A DNA stretch of 64,000 nt from Celeribacter ethanolicus (GTDB lineage Bacteria > Pseudomonadota > Alphaproteobacteria > Rhodobacterales > Rhodobacteraceae), in NCBI RefSeq assembly GCF_001550095.1, contig NZ_LRUC01000046.1:97128-161127 (forward strand). Direction: 5' to 3'. Of the stretch, positions 7,420 through 16,680 are shown in pieces. The position numbers and the translations under genes were made by a program. Under the pieces are notes generated by a model. The model saw only the letters and a program-made list of their open reading frames with translations, had not been told where the DNA came from and did not search any database. Every line of letters begins with the position of its first letter. The first letter of the stretch is position 1.

Positions 7420-8592
7420 TCAGCGGATGTCCACCGTCTCGTAGGCCCCGTCGGTGATGGTGTAATACCGGTAGGACCCGGCAGCTTCACCTGGGCCGAT
7501 CAGTTCGACGTTGGTCGCACCGACATAGTCGATGTCACCACCGGCGGCGAGAATGTCGAGCGCCTTGTCGAATTCGCCCGGAAGGATTTTCTCGCCCGGC
7601 GCGTTGGCCACGTCGAGCACATTGGCGGCAACGGCTTCGCGGGTGGCGGCACCGCCCTTGGCCATGGCGAGCGCGATCAGAGCGCCGGCGTCATAGCTTT
7701 CGCGGGTGTAGGTGCTGTCGACCAGAATCCCGGCATCGGTGCCCAGCTTGGTGAACATGTCGGTGCCTTCGCCTTCGGCCCAAGGCACGACGCCTAGGAT
7801 GCCTTCGACGATGTCGCCCAGCCCGAGCAGGCTCTCGCCATACATGCCGTCACCGACGAGGAACATGTCGAAGGCGCCGGTGTCGACGGAGGACTGGATG
7901 ATATTCTTGCCACCCTGGTCGATATAGCCCAGCACGACGAGAAGCTCGCCACCGGCGGACGCCAGTGCCGCGATTTCGGCGGAATAGTCGGCCTTGCCGT
8001 CTTCATGCGGCGCGCTCAGGGTGATTTCACCGTCGTAATTGGCGGCGAACGCATCGGCGAGGCCCTTGCCGTAATCCGAGTTGTTGTAGGTCACGGCCAC
8101 GGAGGTGATGCCTTTTTCCTCCAGCACATCGGCGAGGATTTCGCCTTGGCGCGCATCGGAGGGCGAGGTGCGGAAGAACAACCCGTTGTCTTCGATCGAG
8201 CTCAGGCCCGGCGAGGTGGCGGAGGGCGAAATCATCACGACGCCGTTCGGCACGGCCACGTTGGAGAGAACCGCGCCGGTCACGCCGGAGCAGTCGGCGC
8301 CCATGATCGCCACGACCCCATCGGCGGTGATCAGGCGTTCGGCGGCGGCGGTGGCGGCGGAGGCGTCCACACAGGTGCTGTCACCGCGCACGGAACTGAT
8401 GGTCGAACCGCCGAGGAATTTGCCGGTTTCGGAAATTTCCTTGAACGCAAGCTCCGCACTGTCCGCCATATGCGGCATGATGGTTTCGAGCGGGCCGGTG
8501 AACCCGAGAAGGATACCGACCTTGACGTCTTCGGCAAAGGCCGCACCGGTCATGAGCGTGGCGGCCGTGGTCGCCAGAAGCAGCTTTTTCAT
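7420..8592 (-). CDS. livJ: Branched-chain amino acid ABC transporter substrate-binding protein
   Basis: A 390-residue periplasmic binding protein with signal peptide MKKLLLATTAATLMTGAAFA-E. The mature start DVKVGILLGFTGPLE and the later DCSGVTGAVLSNVAVPNGVVMISPSATSP block are typical of the Leu/Ile/Val-binding (type I PBP) family. It is the first gene of the operon; its promoter should lie in the 286 bp separating it from the divergent sugar dehydrogenase. The exact ligand (branched-chain amino acid, amide or other small molecule) cannot be told from sequence. Confidence 0.9.
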   Translation of the reverse strand: MKKLLLATTAATLMTGAAFAEDVKVGILLGFTGPLETIMPHMADSAELAFKEISETGKFLGGSTISSVRGDSTCVDASAATAAAERLITADGVVAIMGADCSGVTGAVLSNVAVPNGVVMISPSATSPGLSSIEDNGLFFRTSPSDARQGEILADVLEEKGITSVAVTYNNSDYGKGLADAFAANYDGEITLSAPHEDGKADYSAEIAALASAGGELLVVLGYIDQGGKNIIQSSVDTGAFDMFLVGDGMYGESLLGLGDIVEGILGVVPWAEGEGTDMFTKLGTDAGILVDSTYTRESYDAGALIALAMAKGGAATREAVAANVLDVANAPGEKILPGEFDKALDILAAGGDIDYVGATNVELIGPGEAAGSYRYYTITDGAYETVDIR

Positions 8593-8878
8593 AAAAGAAT
8601 TCTCCCTGTTTGGATCTTGTCCTGGGCCGGAGACTAGACGGGCTTTGACCGGATGGAAAGATATGCCGTCCCGTTCCGGGAGCGGATCGCGCTAGGAATG
8701 GGGGCATTTGCTCAAATTCTGAGAGCCTTGCGGGATTCGGTCGCAGAAGTTTCGCGCTATGCGTGTGCTTGCCGTGACAGCGACACCCGACTCGGCCTCA
8801 TGATTGACCGTGCGTCTCGGCGCTCTAGCTCACTCAAGAGGAAAATGTGATGACATCTGCGATGAAAGAGGTGCTCCG

Positions 8879-9964
8879 ATGATCCGTATGTTGACCTGCC
8901 TGATCCTCCTTGCTCTGCCGCTTCCCGCCGCCGCTGTCGAGCGTATGGCCGGGGCCCGCACGGTGGAGGTCACGCCGATGGTCACCGGGCTGGACGCGCC
9001 CTGGGCGATCAGGTTTCTGCCGGATGGCGGTGTATTGATCACCGAGGTGGACGGGCGGCTTTTATGGCTCGACGCTGGGACGCTGCGCGAGGTGTCCGGC
9101 GTGCCAAAGGTCTGGGACGCCGGGCAAGGCGGCTTGCTCGACGTAATGGTGCCAGGCGATTTCGCTGAGAGCCGTGAGATTTTCCTAAGCTATTCCAAGC
9201 CGATGCAGGGCGGGGCGGGCACGGCGCTTGGGGTCGGGCGACTGATAGGAGGGCGGCTTGAAGGCTTTCGCGATCTCTTCGTGATGGAGAACGGCAGCCG
9301 CAAAGGCCAGCATTTCGGCTCCCGCATCGTCGAGGTCCCGGACGGTACGCTCTACCTCACGGTGGGTGAGCGCGGTGACGGCGCACTGGCGCAGGACCTG
9401 TCGCGCGCCAACGGATCGGTGCTCCGGCTCAACCGCGACGGCACGATCCCCGCCGACAATCCTTTCGTCGATCAACCGGATGCCTTGCCCGCGATCTGGT
9501 CCTATGGCCATCGCAACCCGCAAGGGGCCGCCCTCGACGCTGAGGGGCGGCTTTGGATCAACGAACACGGTCCGCAGGGCGGTGACGAGATCAACCTTGT
9601 GAAAAAGGGCGCGAATTACGGCTGGCCGCTCACCACCTATGGTGAGAATTACGGCGGCGGACGGTTTGCGCCGATGACACTTGCGGGCACTGAGCCGCCC
9701 GCGCATCAATGGACGCCCTCGATTGCGCCCTCGGGCTATGCGATCCATTCCGGGCGCCTGTTCCCGGAGCTCAAGGGGGCGCATCTGATCGGCTCGCTGA
9801 AGTTCGATTATATCGCTGTCTTGTCCCCCGATCTCAGCCGTGAGACGCAGTGGCAATGGCCGGAAACCGGGCGTGTGCGCGACGTGGTCGAAGCGCCCGA
9901 CGGGGCGGTATGGTTTCTCTCGGTGATCGACGGCGCGGCCTACCGGATTGTGCCCGCGCGCTGA
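8879..9964 (+). CDS. PQQ-dependent sugar dehydrogenase family protein (YliI/Asd type)
   Basis: A 361-residue secreted beta-propeller of the glucose/sorbosone dehydrogenase family. The ATG at 8879 is chosen over an upstream in-frame ATG because it has an AGAGG ribosome site and opens a signal peptide (MIRMLTCLILLALPLPAAA-V). Family blocks: GLDAPWAIRFLPDGGVLITE, KGQHFGSRIVEVPDGTLYLTVGERGD, IWSYGHRNPQGAALD and WINEHGPQGGDEIN, which hold the conserved His/Arg/Glu residues around the PQQ and calcium sites. It would oxidise aldoses in the periplasm. Divergent from the liv operon. Confidence 0.9.
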   Translation: MIRMLTCLILLALPLPAAAVERMAGARTVEVTPMVTGLDAPWAIRFLPDGGVLITEVDGRLLWLDAGTLREVSGVPKVWDAGQGGLLDVMVPGDFAESREIFLSYSKPMQGGAGTALGVGRLIGGRLEGFRDLFVMENGSRKGQHFGSRIVEVPDGTLYLTVGERGDGALAQDLSRANGSVLRLNRDGTIPADNPFVDQPDALPAIWSYGHRNPQGAALDAEGRLWINEHGPQGGDEINLVKKGANYGWPLTTYGENYGGGRFAPMTLAGTEPPAHQWTPSIAPSGYAIHSGRLFPELKGAHLIGSLKFDYIAVLSPDLSRETQWQWPETGRVRDVVEAPDGAVWFLSVIDGAAYRIVPAR

Positions 9965-10130
9965 ACGCATAAGAAATAGGCCATTGCGACGCAATTGCGC
10001 GGCATTTCGCGTCTGTTTTGGGTTTTCTCAAGGCCTGACACTCTCTATAACTCCGCAGACCGACCGCGTTTGCTACCGCTAACGGCTGCGCGGGAGGGAG
10101 GAGAATATCAACCGTTTTGGAGTAAAGACG

Positions 10131-11501
10131 ATGACGGATTGGGTGAAAACCGCATGGCGCAACAAACCGCGTGTGCAGATGCCCGACTATACGGACGAGG
10201 CCGCGCTGACTGCCGTCGAGGCACAGCTTGCCAAATATCCGCCGCTCGTCTTTGCGGGCGAGGCGCGCAAGCTGAAACGCGATCTGGCCAAGGCATCGCG
10301 TGGCGAGGCCTTCCTTCTGCAAGGCGGCGATTGCGCCGAGAGCTTTGCCGAATTCGGCGCGGACCAGATCCGCGACACATTCAAGGTCATGCTGCAAATG
10401 GCCATGGTGCTGACCTTCGGTGCGAAAGTGCCGGTGATCAAGGTGGGCCGGATGGCCGGTCAGTTCGCCAAACCGCGCTCGGCCCCGACCGAGACCGTGG
10501 GCGGCGTCGAACTGCCGTCTTACCGGGGCGACATCATCAACGGCTTCGATTTCACCGCCGATGCGCGGATCCCCGACCCGAACCGCATGCTTCAGGCCTA
10601 CACTCAGGCCGCGGCGTCGCTGAACCTGCTGCGCGCTTTCTCCAAAGGCGGGTTTGCCGATATTCACCGGGTGCATTCCTGGACGCTCGGCTTCACGGAA
10701 TCGGACGAGGCGGAAAAATACCGCGACATGGCGAACCGCATTCAGGATGCGCTCGATTTCATGAAAGCGGCGGGCATGACCTCCGAGAACAACCACGAAC
10801 TGGCGACGGTGGATTTCTACACCTCGCATGAGGCGCTTCTGCTGGAATACGAAGAGGCGCTCTGCCGCGTCGACAGCACCACCGGCGCCACGATTGCGGG
10901 CTCCGGCCACATGATCTGGATCGGCGACCGCACCCGTCAGCCGGACGGCGCGCATGTCGAATTCTGCCGTGGGGTGCAGAACCCGATCGGTCTGAAATGC
11001 GGCCCCTCGACCAGTGCCGAGGATCTCAAGGTTCTGATGGAAAAACTGAACCCGGAGAATGAGGCCGGGCGTCTCACGCTGATCGCACGTTTTGGCGCGG
11101 GCAAAGTGGCGGATCATCTGCCGCGCCTCATCGAGACGGTGAAATCCGAAGGGGCGAATGTGGTCTGGTCCTGTGACGCCATGCATGGCAACACGATCAA
11201 ATCCGACAGCGGTTATAAAACCCGCCCCTTCGAGCAGGTGCTCTCCGAGGTGCAGGAATTCTTCGCGGTACATCGCGATCAGGGCACCATCCCGGGGGGC
11301 GTGCATTTCGAGATGACCGGCCAGGATGTGACCGAATGCACCGGGGGGCTGCGCGCCGTGTCGGACGAAAACCTCGCCGACCGCTACCACACCGCTTGCG
11401 ACCCGCGCCTCAACGCGTCTCAGTCGCTGGAACTCGCGTTCCTCGTGGCCGAAGAGCTGCAAAAGGGGCAGACGCCGGAGAGCCTCGCTGCCTCCGCGTA
11501 A
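10131..11501 (+). CDS. Class II 3-deoxy-7-phosphoheptulonate synthase (DAHP synthase)
   Basis: A 456-residue enzyme of the plant-like class II family: condenses phosphoenolpyruvate and erythrose 4-phosphate, the first step of the shikimate pathway. Characteristic blocks are [13 protein letters not shown] (metal-binding cysteine), [24 protein letters not shown], the [14 protein letters not shown] substrate loop, [10 protein letters not shown] and [15 protein letters not shown]. Length is normal for bacterial class II enzymes. It is a single-gene unit with its own terminator. Confidence 0.95.
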   Translation: MTDWVKTAWRNKPRVQMPDYTDEAALTAVEAQLAKYPPLVFAGEARKLKRDLAKASRGEAFLLQGGDCAESFAEFGADQIRDTFKVMLQMAMVLTFGAKVPVIKVGRMAGQFAKPRSAPTETVGGVELPSYRGDIINGFDFTADARIPDPNRMLQAYTQAAASLNLLRAFSKGGFADIHRVHSWTLGFTESDEAEKYRDMANRIQDALDFMKAAGMTSENNHELATVDFYTSHEALLLEYEEALCRVDSTTGATIAGSGHMIWIGDRTRQPDGAHVEFCRGVQNPIGLKCGPSTSAEDLKVLMEKLNPENEAGRLTLIARFGAGKVADHLPRLIETVKSEGANVVWSCDAMHGNTIKSDSGYKTRPFEQVLSEVQEFFAVHRDQGTIPGGVHFEMTGQDVTECTGGLRAVSDENLADRYHTACDPRLNASQSLELAFLVAEELQKGQTPESLAASA

Positions 11502-11525
11502 GTCTATGCGCAATCAAGAAGTCGA

Positions 11526-11550
11526 AAGCCGGGCCTCGCGCCCGGCTTTT
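11526..11550 (+). terminator. Rho-independent terminator of the DAHP synthase gene
   Basis: Stem AAGCCGGGC / GCCCGGCTT with a 5-nt loop, followed by TTTT. The A-run on the other side would also let it act for the convergent GNAT gene that ends at 11552. Confidence 0.9.
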
Positions 11551-11551
11551 G

Positions 11552-11956
11552 TCATTCCCCACGATGGAAGATGAAGCAATTCCCGACCGCCTCATAGCCC
11601 GCCGCCTCATAAAACGACATCGCGCCGGGGGCGGAGAGCAGCAGGTGAGTCTTGACCTCCGGCGCCGCCATGACGGTTTCGCGCAGCAGTGCCTTGCCGA
11701 TGCCGCGTCCCTGAAGCTTTTGATCGACGGCGAGATCGGAACAATAAAGGCAATAGGCGAAATCGGTCACGGAGCGCGCCACGCCCACCAGATGTCCCGC
11801 CGCATCGCGCGCCGTGACGATCAGATCGGAGCCAGCGAGCATCTTGGAAATCCGCTGCGGCTGATCGACAGGGCGGCGTTCGGCGAGCGTCGAGGCCGCA
11901 AGCAGCGCAAGGAATTCAGTGGCGGAGAGGTCCGGCTCCAGGGCGTAGGTGATCAT
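11552..11956 (-). CDS. GNAT family N-acetyltransferase
   Basis: A 134-residue protein with the acetyl-CoA binding core LAVDQKLQGRGIGKALLRET (Q/RxxGxG/A motif) followed by the usual LLLSAPGAMSFYEAAGY strand-helix. The ATG at 11954-11956 is preferred over an earlier in-frame start because AGGAG sits 8 nt upstream. Closest in style to small cytoplasmic acetyltransferases of unknown substrate. Confidence 0.85.
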   Translation of the reverse strand: MITYALEPDLSATEFLALLAASTLAERRPVDQPQRISKMLAGSDLIVTARDAAGHLVGVARSVTDFAYCLYCSDLAVDQKLQGRGIGKALLRETVMAAPEVKTHLLLSAPGAMSFYEAAGYEAVGNCFIFHRGE

Positions 11957-12007
11957 GCGTGGCACTCCTGTTTGGACAGAGAGGAGCATGCCAGCGCGTC
12001 ATTGAAA

Positions 12008-12043
12008 AGCAAAAAGGCGTGGCGCCCCCACAGGTGCCACGCC
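12008..12043 (-). terminator. Rho-independent terminator of the PAS-domain gene
   Basis: On the minus strand GGCGTGGC pairs with GCCACGCC (plus-strand 12016-12023 and 12036-12043) and is followed by TTTTTGCTTTT. It sits 53 nt past the stop of the PAS gene. Confidence 0.85.
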
Positions 12044-12095
12044 GGAACCGCCTTCCGGTGTTGTTGTTTTCTGGGCGGTAAGTGTTCCTGTCGCC

Positions 12096-12827
12096 TCACT
12101 CGTCGGTTTTCACCAGACGCAGCACCGGCTTGCCGCGCGGGCGCATCGGTTCCTGACGCGGGGTCGCCTCGGTGCGGGGGGCGTCCGCACTGGCCTCGTC
12201 ATAGGCGCGTTTGGCCTCGGCGAAACCGGCGGGCACAGGCGTGCCTTTTCCCGTGGTTTCAAAGCTCTGTTCCATCGGATTGCCCAGAAGCGGGCGCGAC
12301 TGGACATTGGCCACCTCGAAACGGCGCGGCTGACGGCCGATCTCACCCTTCGACTGGAGACAGCCGAGAATGCGGTTGACGTCGCCCAAATCGGATTTCA
12401 GCGGGCAGAGCAAAAGCTGCGCATCCATCGCGCCGCGCCCGATGCCGCGTTCGGCCTTGAGCGCGATCGTGGCAATCTGCGGGGTTTCGAACACGGCTTC
12501 CAGCGCCTCGGAGAGTTTCGCCCGGCTTTCCGGCACGAACATGGCGGTCAGCGGCATGCCGCGCACTTCCATGCCCATGAGATCGGTGAGATGCATGCCC
12601 GCAAGACGGAACCGCGCCACGCCGGGGGCGATGCGTTCGAGGATGAAGGCGAATTCCAGCGCCGATTGCATGCCGCGCGGATCAATCTCGGAGCGCGCGG
12701 GCACCGGACGGCCATTGCGCAGGCCCTCCCAATAGGCCTCCACGGTTTTCAGCGCAGGATATTGCGCAACGCCCCGGCGGGGCATGAGGGATACGACATT
12801 CGAGCCACTGACATATTCGATCTTCAT
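12096..12827 (-). CDS. PAS domain protein (PAS_5 type)
   Basis: A 243-residue protein. The ATG at 12825-12827 is chosen because an AGGTGA ribosome site precedes it and the longer frame upstream has no domain-like sequence. Residues roughly 25-160 match the compact PAS_5 domain of alphaproteobacteria (YWEGLRNGRPVPARSEIDP, FILERIAPGVARFRLAG, LTDLMGMEVRGMP). The C-terminal quarter is proline/arginine-rich and probably disordered. No output domain is present, so it is likely a sensor or adaptor rather than a kinase. Function unknown. Confidence 0.75.
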   Translation of the reverse strand: MKIEYVSGSNVVSLMPRRGVAQYPALKTVEAYWEGLRNGRPVPARSEIDPRGMQSALEFAFILERIAPGVARFRLAGMHLTDLMGMEVRGMPLTAMFVPESRAKLSEALEAVFETPQIATIALKAERGIGRGAMDAQLLLCPLKSDLGDVNRILGCLQSKGEIGRQPRRFEVANVQSRPLLGNPMEQSFETTGKGTPVPAGFAEAKRAYDEASADAPRTEATPRQEPMRPRGKPVLRLVKTDE

Positions 12828-13440
12828 CTCGTCACCTGTTACTTTGCCGACGGGCCTGGGGCGGTCTTCCGCTCTGGCGGTGCGTTCGGAGGCGGGCGGC
12901 CGTTCTGAGCACTGGTCCGGGGCTGTGTGGGCCCGGGCGATCCCGCGGGTTGTTATCTCATCTTCGCGGCGGTCTGGCTGGATCTTGCAAGCCTGACCGC
13001 TGTGTTGACCTGAATATGCCACGAACTTGCCCGATTTGGTGGAAAAACCTAACCAGTGGTTAACATGGGACGAAATATTCCATGGAATGGTAGGGAATTT
13101 CTTAAGACTTCGTTCGGCATCATGCCCATATTAACCATGTAAATCACATGAAAACAAATATTTGCAGAAGCATCTTGATCTGGCGTTAACGAATTTTTCC
13201 GATCTGTATCCCACTTTGCGGATAACGGTAAAATTTTAAATATCGGCCGCGATGAGGCCGGACGGGGGCGGATCGGACAGAAAACGGCGGCGCAAGTGAG
13301 TCCTTTTGCAGGCCTCCCACCACATTCCGGTCACATTTTGCTCCCGTCTTGTTCCGCCCTGTCGCAGGGGCGGGCCGCTTTTCAAGCCGCAAACGGGCTG
13401 ATAAGGACAAGGCCAAGACCGTCTCAGGGAGAATTTTCAC
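12828..13440. other. Long regulatory intergenic region, AT-rich centre with TTAA half-sites
   Basis: No gene supported. It separates the divergent PAS and gmk genes. The stretch at 13040-13250 is much richer in A+T than its surroundings and contains several TTAAC/TTAACCAT elements (for example 13131-13138, and GTTAAC near 13072 and 13186) that resemble half-sites of the cell-cycle regulator CtrA (TTAA-N7-TTAA), though none is a full match. A CCCTG/CAGGG small hairpin lies nearer gmk. Probably holds promoters for both genes. Confidence 0.4.
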
Positions 13441-14100
13441 ATGACTGCGGAGCGGAATGCGGATCGTCGCGGCCTTCTCATCATTCTGTCCTCGCCCTCG
13501 GGCGCGGGCAAATCGACGCTGGCGCGGAAACTCATGCAGTGGGACGAGAGCCTGAGCTTTTCCGTCTCCGCGACCACGCGGCCGCCGCGCGAAGGCGAGG
13601 ATCACGGGGTGCATTACCATTTCGTCGACGTGCCGAGCTTCAAGCATATGGTGGACCAGGGCGAGATGTTGGAGCATGCCAATGTCTTCGGCAATTTCTA
13701 CGGCTCGCCCGCCGGTCCGGTCCGCACGGCGATCGAGGAGGGGCGCGATGTGCTCTTCGACGTCGACTGGCAGGGCGCGCAGCAGATTTCCAATTCGGTG
13801 TTGCGCGATCACGTCCTGTCGGTTTTCATCCTGCCGCCCTCGATCACCGAGCTGCGCCGTCGCCTCGAAGGTCGCGGTGTCGATACGCCCGAGGTGATCG
13901 CGAAACGCATGGAACAGAGCTGGGACGAGATCAGCCATTGGGACGGCTATCACTATGTGCTGGTGAACGACGATCTGGACGTGACTTTCGAACGGCTCAA
14001 GACCATCGTATCGGCGGAGCGCCTGAAACGCGCGCAGCAACCGGGACTGATGAGCTTCGTGCGCAAGTTGCAGGCGGAATTCGAGGAGGTCGAGGGATGA
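13441..14100 (+). CDS. gmk: Guanylate kinase
   Basis: A 219-residue GMP kinase that phosphorylates GMP to GDP. P-loop [10 protein letters not shown] (residues 17-26), GMP-binding block [18 protein letters not shown], and lid/catalytic region [11 protein letters not shown] are all intact. Its stop overlaps the ATG of the next gene (ATGA at 14097-14100), so it is coupled to the gamma carbonic anhydrase gene. Confidence 0.96.
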   Translation: MTAERNADRRGLLIILSSPSGAGKSTLARKLMQWDESLSFSVSATTRPPREGEDHGVHYHFVDVPSFKHMVDQGEMLEHANVFGNFYGSPAGPVRTAIEEGRDVLFDVDWQGAQQISNSVLRDHVLSVFILPPSITELRRRLEGRGVDTPEVIAKRMEQSWDEISHWDGYHYVLVNDDLDVTFERLKTIVSAERLKRAQQPGLMSFVRKLQAEFEEVEG

Positions 14101-14627
14101 CGCTTTACACACTGGACAATCACGCGCCGGTTCTGCCGGAGAATGGCGACTTCTGGGTGGCGCCCGATGCCAATGTCATCGGTAAGGTGGTGTTGGAAGA
14201 GGGCGCGAGCGTCTGGTTCGGCGCGACGCTGCGCGGCGACAATGAGGTGATCCTTGTCGGCGAGGGCACGAACATCCAGGAGAACACGGTTTGCCACACC
14301 GACATGGGCTATCCGCTGACCATCGGCGCGGGCTGCACCATCGGCCACAAGGCGATGCTGCACGGCTGTACCATCGGCGAGAATTCCCTGATCGGCATGG
14401 GAGCGACGGTGCTCAATGGCGCGAAGATCGGCAGGAACTGCCTGATCGGCGCCTGTGCCCTGATCACCGAGGGCAAGGAAATCCCGGATGGATCTCTGGT
14501 GATGGGCAGCCCGGGCAAGGTCGTGCGAGCGCTGTCGGAGACGGAGATTTCCCGGCTCAGAGGCTCGGCGCTGCATTACCAGCAAAACGCGCAGCGCTAT
14601 CGCGACGGGTTGCAACAGATCGGATAA
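14097..14627 (+). CDS. Gamma carbonic anhydrase family protein
   Basis: A 176-residue left-handed beta-helix made of hexapeptide repeats. The three metal-ligand histidines expected of the family are visible in NTVCHTDMG and [10 protein letters not shown]. Homologues (YrdA, PaaY type) are trimeric zinc or iron enzymes; many have weak or unproved carbonic anhydrase activity. The start overlaps the gmk stop by 4 nt. Confidence 0.9.
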   Translation: MTLYTLDNHAPVLPENGDFWVAPDANVIGKVVLEEGASVWFGATLRGDNEVILVGEGTNIQENTVCHTDMGYPLTIGAGCTIGHKAMLHGCTIGENSLIGMGATVLNGAKIGRNCLIGACALITEGKEIPDGSLVMGSPGKVVRALSETEISRLRGSALHYQQNAQRYRDGLQQIG

Positions 14628-14629
14628 GG

Positions 14630-14654
14630 AAAGGGGCCGCACGGCCCCTTTTTC
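14630..14654 (+). terminator. Rho-independent terminator of gmk operon
   Basis: AAGGGGCC-gcac-GGCCCCTT followed by TTT, immediately after the stop codon at 14625-14627; also close to the end of the convergent gene at 14676. Confidence 0.9.
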
Positions 14655-14675
14655 GTGAGCGGCTTGTGTCTGGCC

Positions 14676-15107
14676 TCAGTGCAGCGAGGCCAGCACCCGT
14701 ATCGGTTCCGGGCGCAGCACATCGAAATCGAGGCCCGGATAATGGCTGCGCAATTCGTTGCGGATGATCTCCGGGCGTGGCAGGTCACGGGCAAGCACGC
14801 GATAGGCGCCCTTGTAGCGCGCGGCACTCAGGAAATCCGCGAGATCGAGACAATCGAACTGATCGGAAATCGCCGGGGAAATCACGCTGTCGGGGCAAAT
14901 GCTATGCAAAATCTCCGGGGTGAGGTCTGAGAATTCGATGAAAAACACCCCGCTGCGTTCGGGGAAATGCTTTTTCAGGGTCTGCATGCGCTGAGGCTCT
15001 CCGACCATCAGGATCATGCCGCCGGCGCCGGGTTGCGCCCCGCGTCGTCCCGCAACGAACTCTCCGAAAGCCGTTTGTCTTACGGTTCCCATGGGCCGGG
15101 TCCCCAT
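14676..15107 (-). CDS. Conserved-looking protein of unknown function, divergent from phoR
   Basis: Not recognised. The start at 15105-15107 (MGTRPMGTV) is preferred because GAGG lies 9 nt upstream; other in-frame starts lie at 15122 and 15206. The 143-residue protein has a mixed alpha/beta pattern with blocks such as GGMILMVGEPQRMQTLK and DQFDCLDLADFLSAARYKG that look receiver- or Rossmann-like, but no catalytic motif. No signal peptide or membrane helix. It shares the promoter region with phoR and the Pho box there, so phosphate control is possible. Confidence 0.65.
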   Translation of the reverse strand: MGTRPMGTVRQTAFGEFVAGRRGAQPGAGGMILMVGEPQRMQTLKKHFPERSGVFFIEFSDLTPEILHSICPDSVISPAISDQFDCLDLADFLSAARYKGAYRVLARDLPRPEIIRNELRSHYPGLDFDVLRPEPIRVLASLH

Positions 15108-15254
15108 CTGTTTCTGCCTCATCCTCTCTGAGGAAAGGGGTAAAGTATCGAAAATGCAACAATATTTTTTCTGAATTCGGAAAAATTCGCAAATTGAAAA
15201 AATCATGGCGCGGTTTAAGGCAGGAGAATGTGGATCGCGCTTGGCCTGCCCGGA

Positions 15255-15274
15255 CTGTCATGAAACAGTTACAT
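15255..15274 (+). promoter_or_regulatory. Pho box upstream of phoR
   Basis: CTGTCAT-GAAA-CAGTTACAT matches the direct-repeat PhoB consensus (CTGTCAT spaced by 4 nt from a second, weaker copy). It lies 36 nt before the phoR ATG and suggests autoregulation of the sensor gene. Confidence 0.65.
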
Positions 15275-15309
15275 CGCCACTTTAGGCAGGCGCGCAGACA
15301 GGATTTCCG

Positions 15310-16377
15310 ATGCAATACAGTTTCAAATCTTCTTCCCGAGACAGCGAGATGGTCAGCGCCCTGGCGGATGCCATGCCGTTGCCTGTCGTGGTGATCGGGC
15401 GGGACGAACGCATCATGGCGGCCAATGCCCCGGCGCGTGGTCTGTTCAACGAACAGATGGTCGGGCGGCATTACATCACCGTTCTGCGCCAGCCGATGCT
15501 TCTGGATGCGATCGAGAACGTGCTGCGCCTGTCGCACCCGGCCGAAGCGGTCTATCGCGTCACCGAAAGCCAGCGTGAACTGGTCTATGACGTCGTGCTG
15601 CGCCCGGTGATCGTCGGCGATTTCGCCTGTGTCACGGTCGCCTTCGAGGACAAGACCGAGGTCTATGAGGCCGGGCAGATGCGGCGGGATTTCGTCGCCA
15701 ATGTCAGCCACGAGCTGCGCACGCCGCTGACCGCCGTGCTGGGCTTCATCGAAACGCTTCTGGGACCTGCGGCGGAGGACACCTCGGCACGGGAACGCTT
15801 TCTCGGGATTATGGATCGCGAGGCCAAGCGGATGAATCGGATCGTCGGTGATCTCTTGTCCCTGAGCCGGGTCGAGGCAGAGCGTCGGGTGCGTCCGACC
15901 GATCATGTGGATGTCTCGGCGATTCTGCGCTCCGTCGCGCTCAATCTTCAACCGGTGGCCAAGGCCCAGGATGTGACCTTGATCGTCGAAGGGGTCGAGG
16001 GCTGCGAAGAGGTGCCTGGCGATCACGACCAGCTCATCCAGGTTTTCACCAACCTGATCGAGAATGCGATCAAATACGGCGGCCGCGGCAAGGAGGTGCG
16101 GGTCTGCCTGACGTCGCACACGGATGAGCCGACCATGCGCTCGCAGGCGGTGCGGGTAGATGTTTCCGATCAGGGCGACGGCATCGCCGCCCAGCACATT
16201 CCGCGCCTGACCGAACGATTCTACCGCGTCGATTCGCACCGCTCGCGCGAAATGGGCGGCACCGGGCTGGGCCTGGCCATCGTGAAGCACATCCTGAACC
16301 GGCACCGCGGGCGTCTTCGGATCGAAAGCCACGCGGGGCAGGGCAGTTGCTTCTCCGTCATCCTGCCCTACGAATAA
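15310..16377 (+). CDS. phoR: Phosphate regulon sensor histidine kinase PhoR
   Basis: A 355-residue kinase with an N-terminal PAS domain (about 20-115), the dimerisation/phosphoacceptor motif NVSHELRTPL (His134) and an HATPase domain with N box NLIENAIKYGG and G boxes DQGDGI and GGTGLGLAIVKHI. It would phosphorylate PhoB when phosphate is low. Unlike the classical protein it shows no membrane-spanning segment: the PAS domain begins almost at the start codon. It heads the phosphate locus (pstSCAB-phoU-phoB follow), with a Pho box in front. Confidence 0.9.
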   Translation: MQYSFKSSSRDSEMVSALADAMPLPVVVIGRDERIMAANAPARGLFNEQMVGRHYITVLRQPMLLDAIENVLRLSHPAEAVYRVTESQRELVYDVVLRPVIVGDFACVTVAFEDKTEVYEAGQMRRDFVANVSHELRTPLTAVLGFIETLLGPAAEDTSARERFLGIMDREAKRMNRIVGDLLSLSRVEAERRVRPTDHVDVSAILRSVALNLQPVAKAQDVTLIVEGVEGCEEVPGDHDQLIQVFTNLIENAIKYGGRGKEVRVCLTSHTDEPTMRSQAVRVDVSDQGDGIAAQHIPRLTERFYRVDSHRSREMGGTGLGLAIVKHILNRHRGRLRIESHAGQGSCFSVILPYE

Positions 16378-16680
16378 GCGTCACATTAAACCTGTCACAA
16401 ACCGTCTGCGGCGACCGGATAGTCCCTCCATTTGCCTGCCAGTGTTCGGTCGGCAAAGGTTAATTTCCTGTCACAATCCTTGACGGAATGTTACAGGAAA
16501 GGTGCGAAACAGCCGAAAACCCCGGCGTTTTCTCGACTAATCCGAAAGATGTCGAGGAAATCCACGCCATCTGTCATGAAACTGTTACACCAGTTTCACA
16601 AAAGCATTGCACGCCCCCCCTAAACCGCCCAGCGAGAGAGCAATACCGCTCTCGGACATAGAGCAAATCAGGAGCATACG
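16378..16680 (+). promoter_or_regulatory. pstS promoter region with several Pho boxes
   Basis: The best match is CTGTCATGAAACTGTTAC at 16571-16588, a near-ideal PhoB direct repeat 92 nt before pstS. Weaker copies are CTGTCAC-AAAC-CGTCTGC at 16392-16409 and CTGTCAC-AATC-CTTGACG at 16468-16485. An 8-bp inverted repeat TTTCCTGT / ACAGGAAA flanks the middle copy (about 16465-16500). No gene in this gap. Confidence 0.75.

Noticed and set aside
14628..14675. sRNA after gmk operon
   Set aside because: The hairpin with T-run is adequately explained as the operon terminator.
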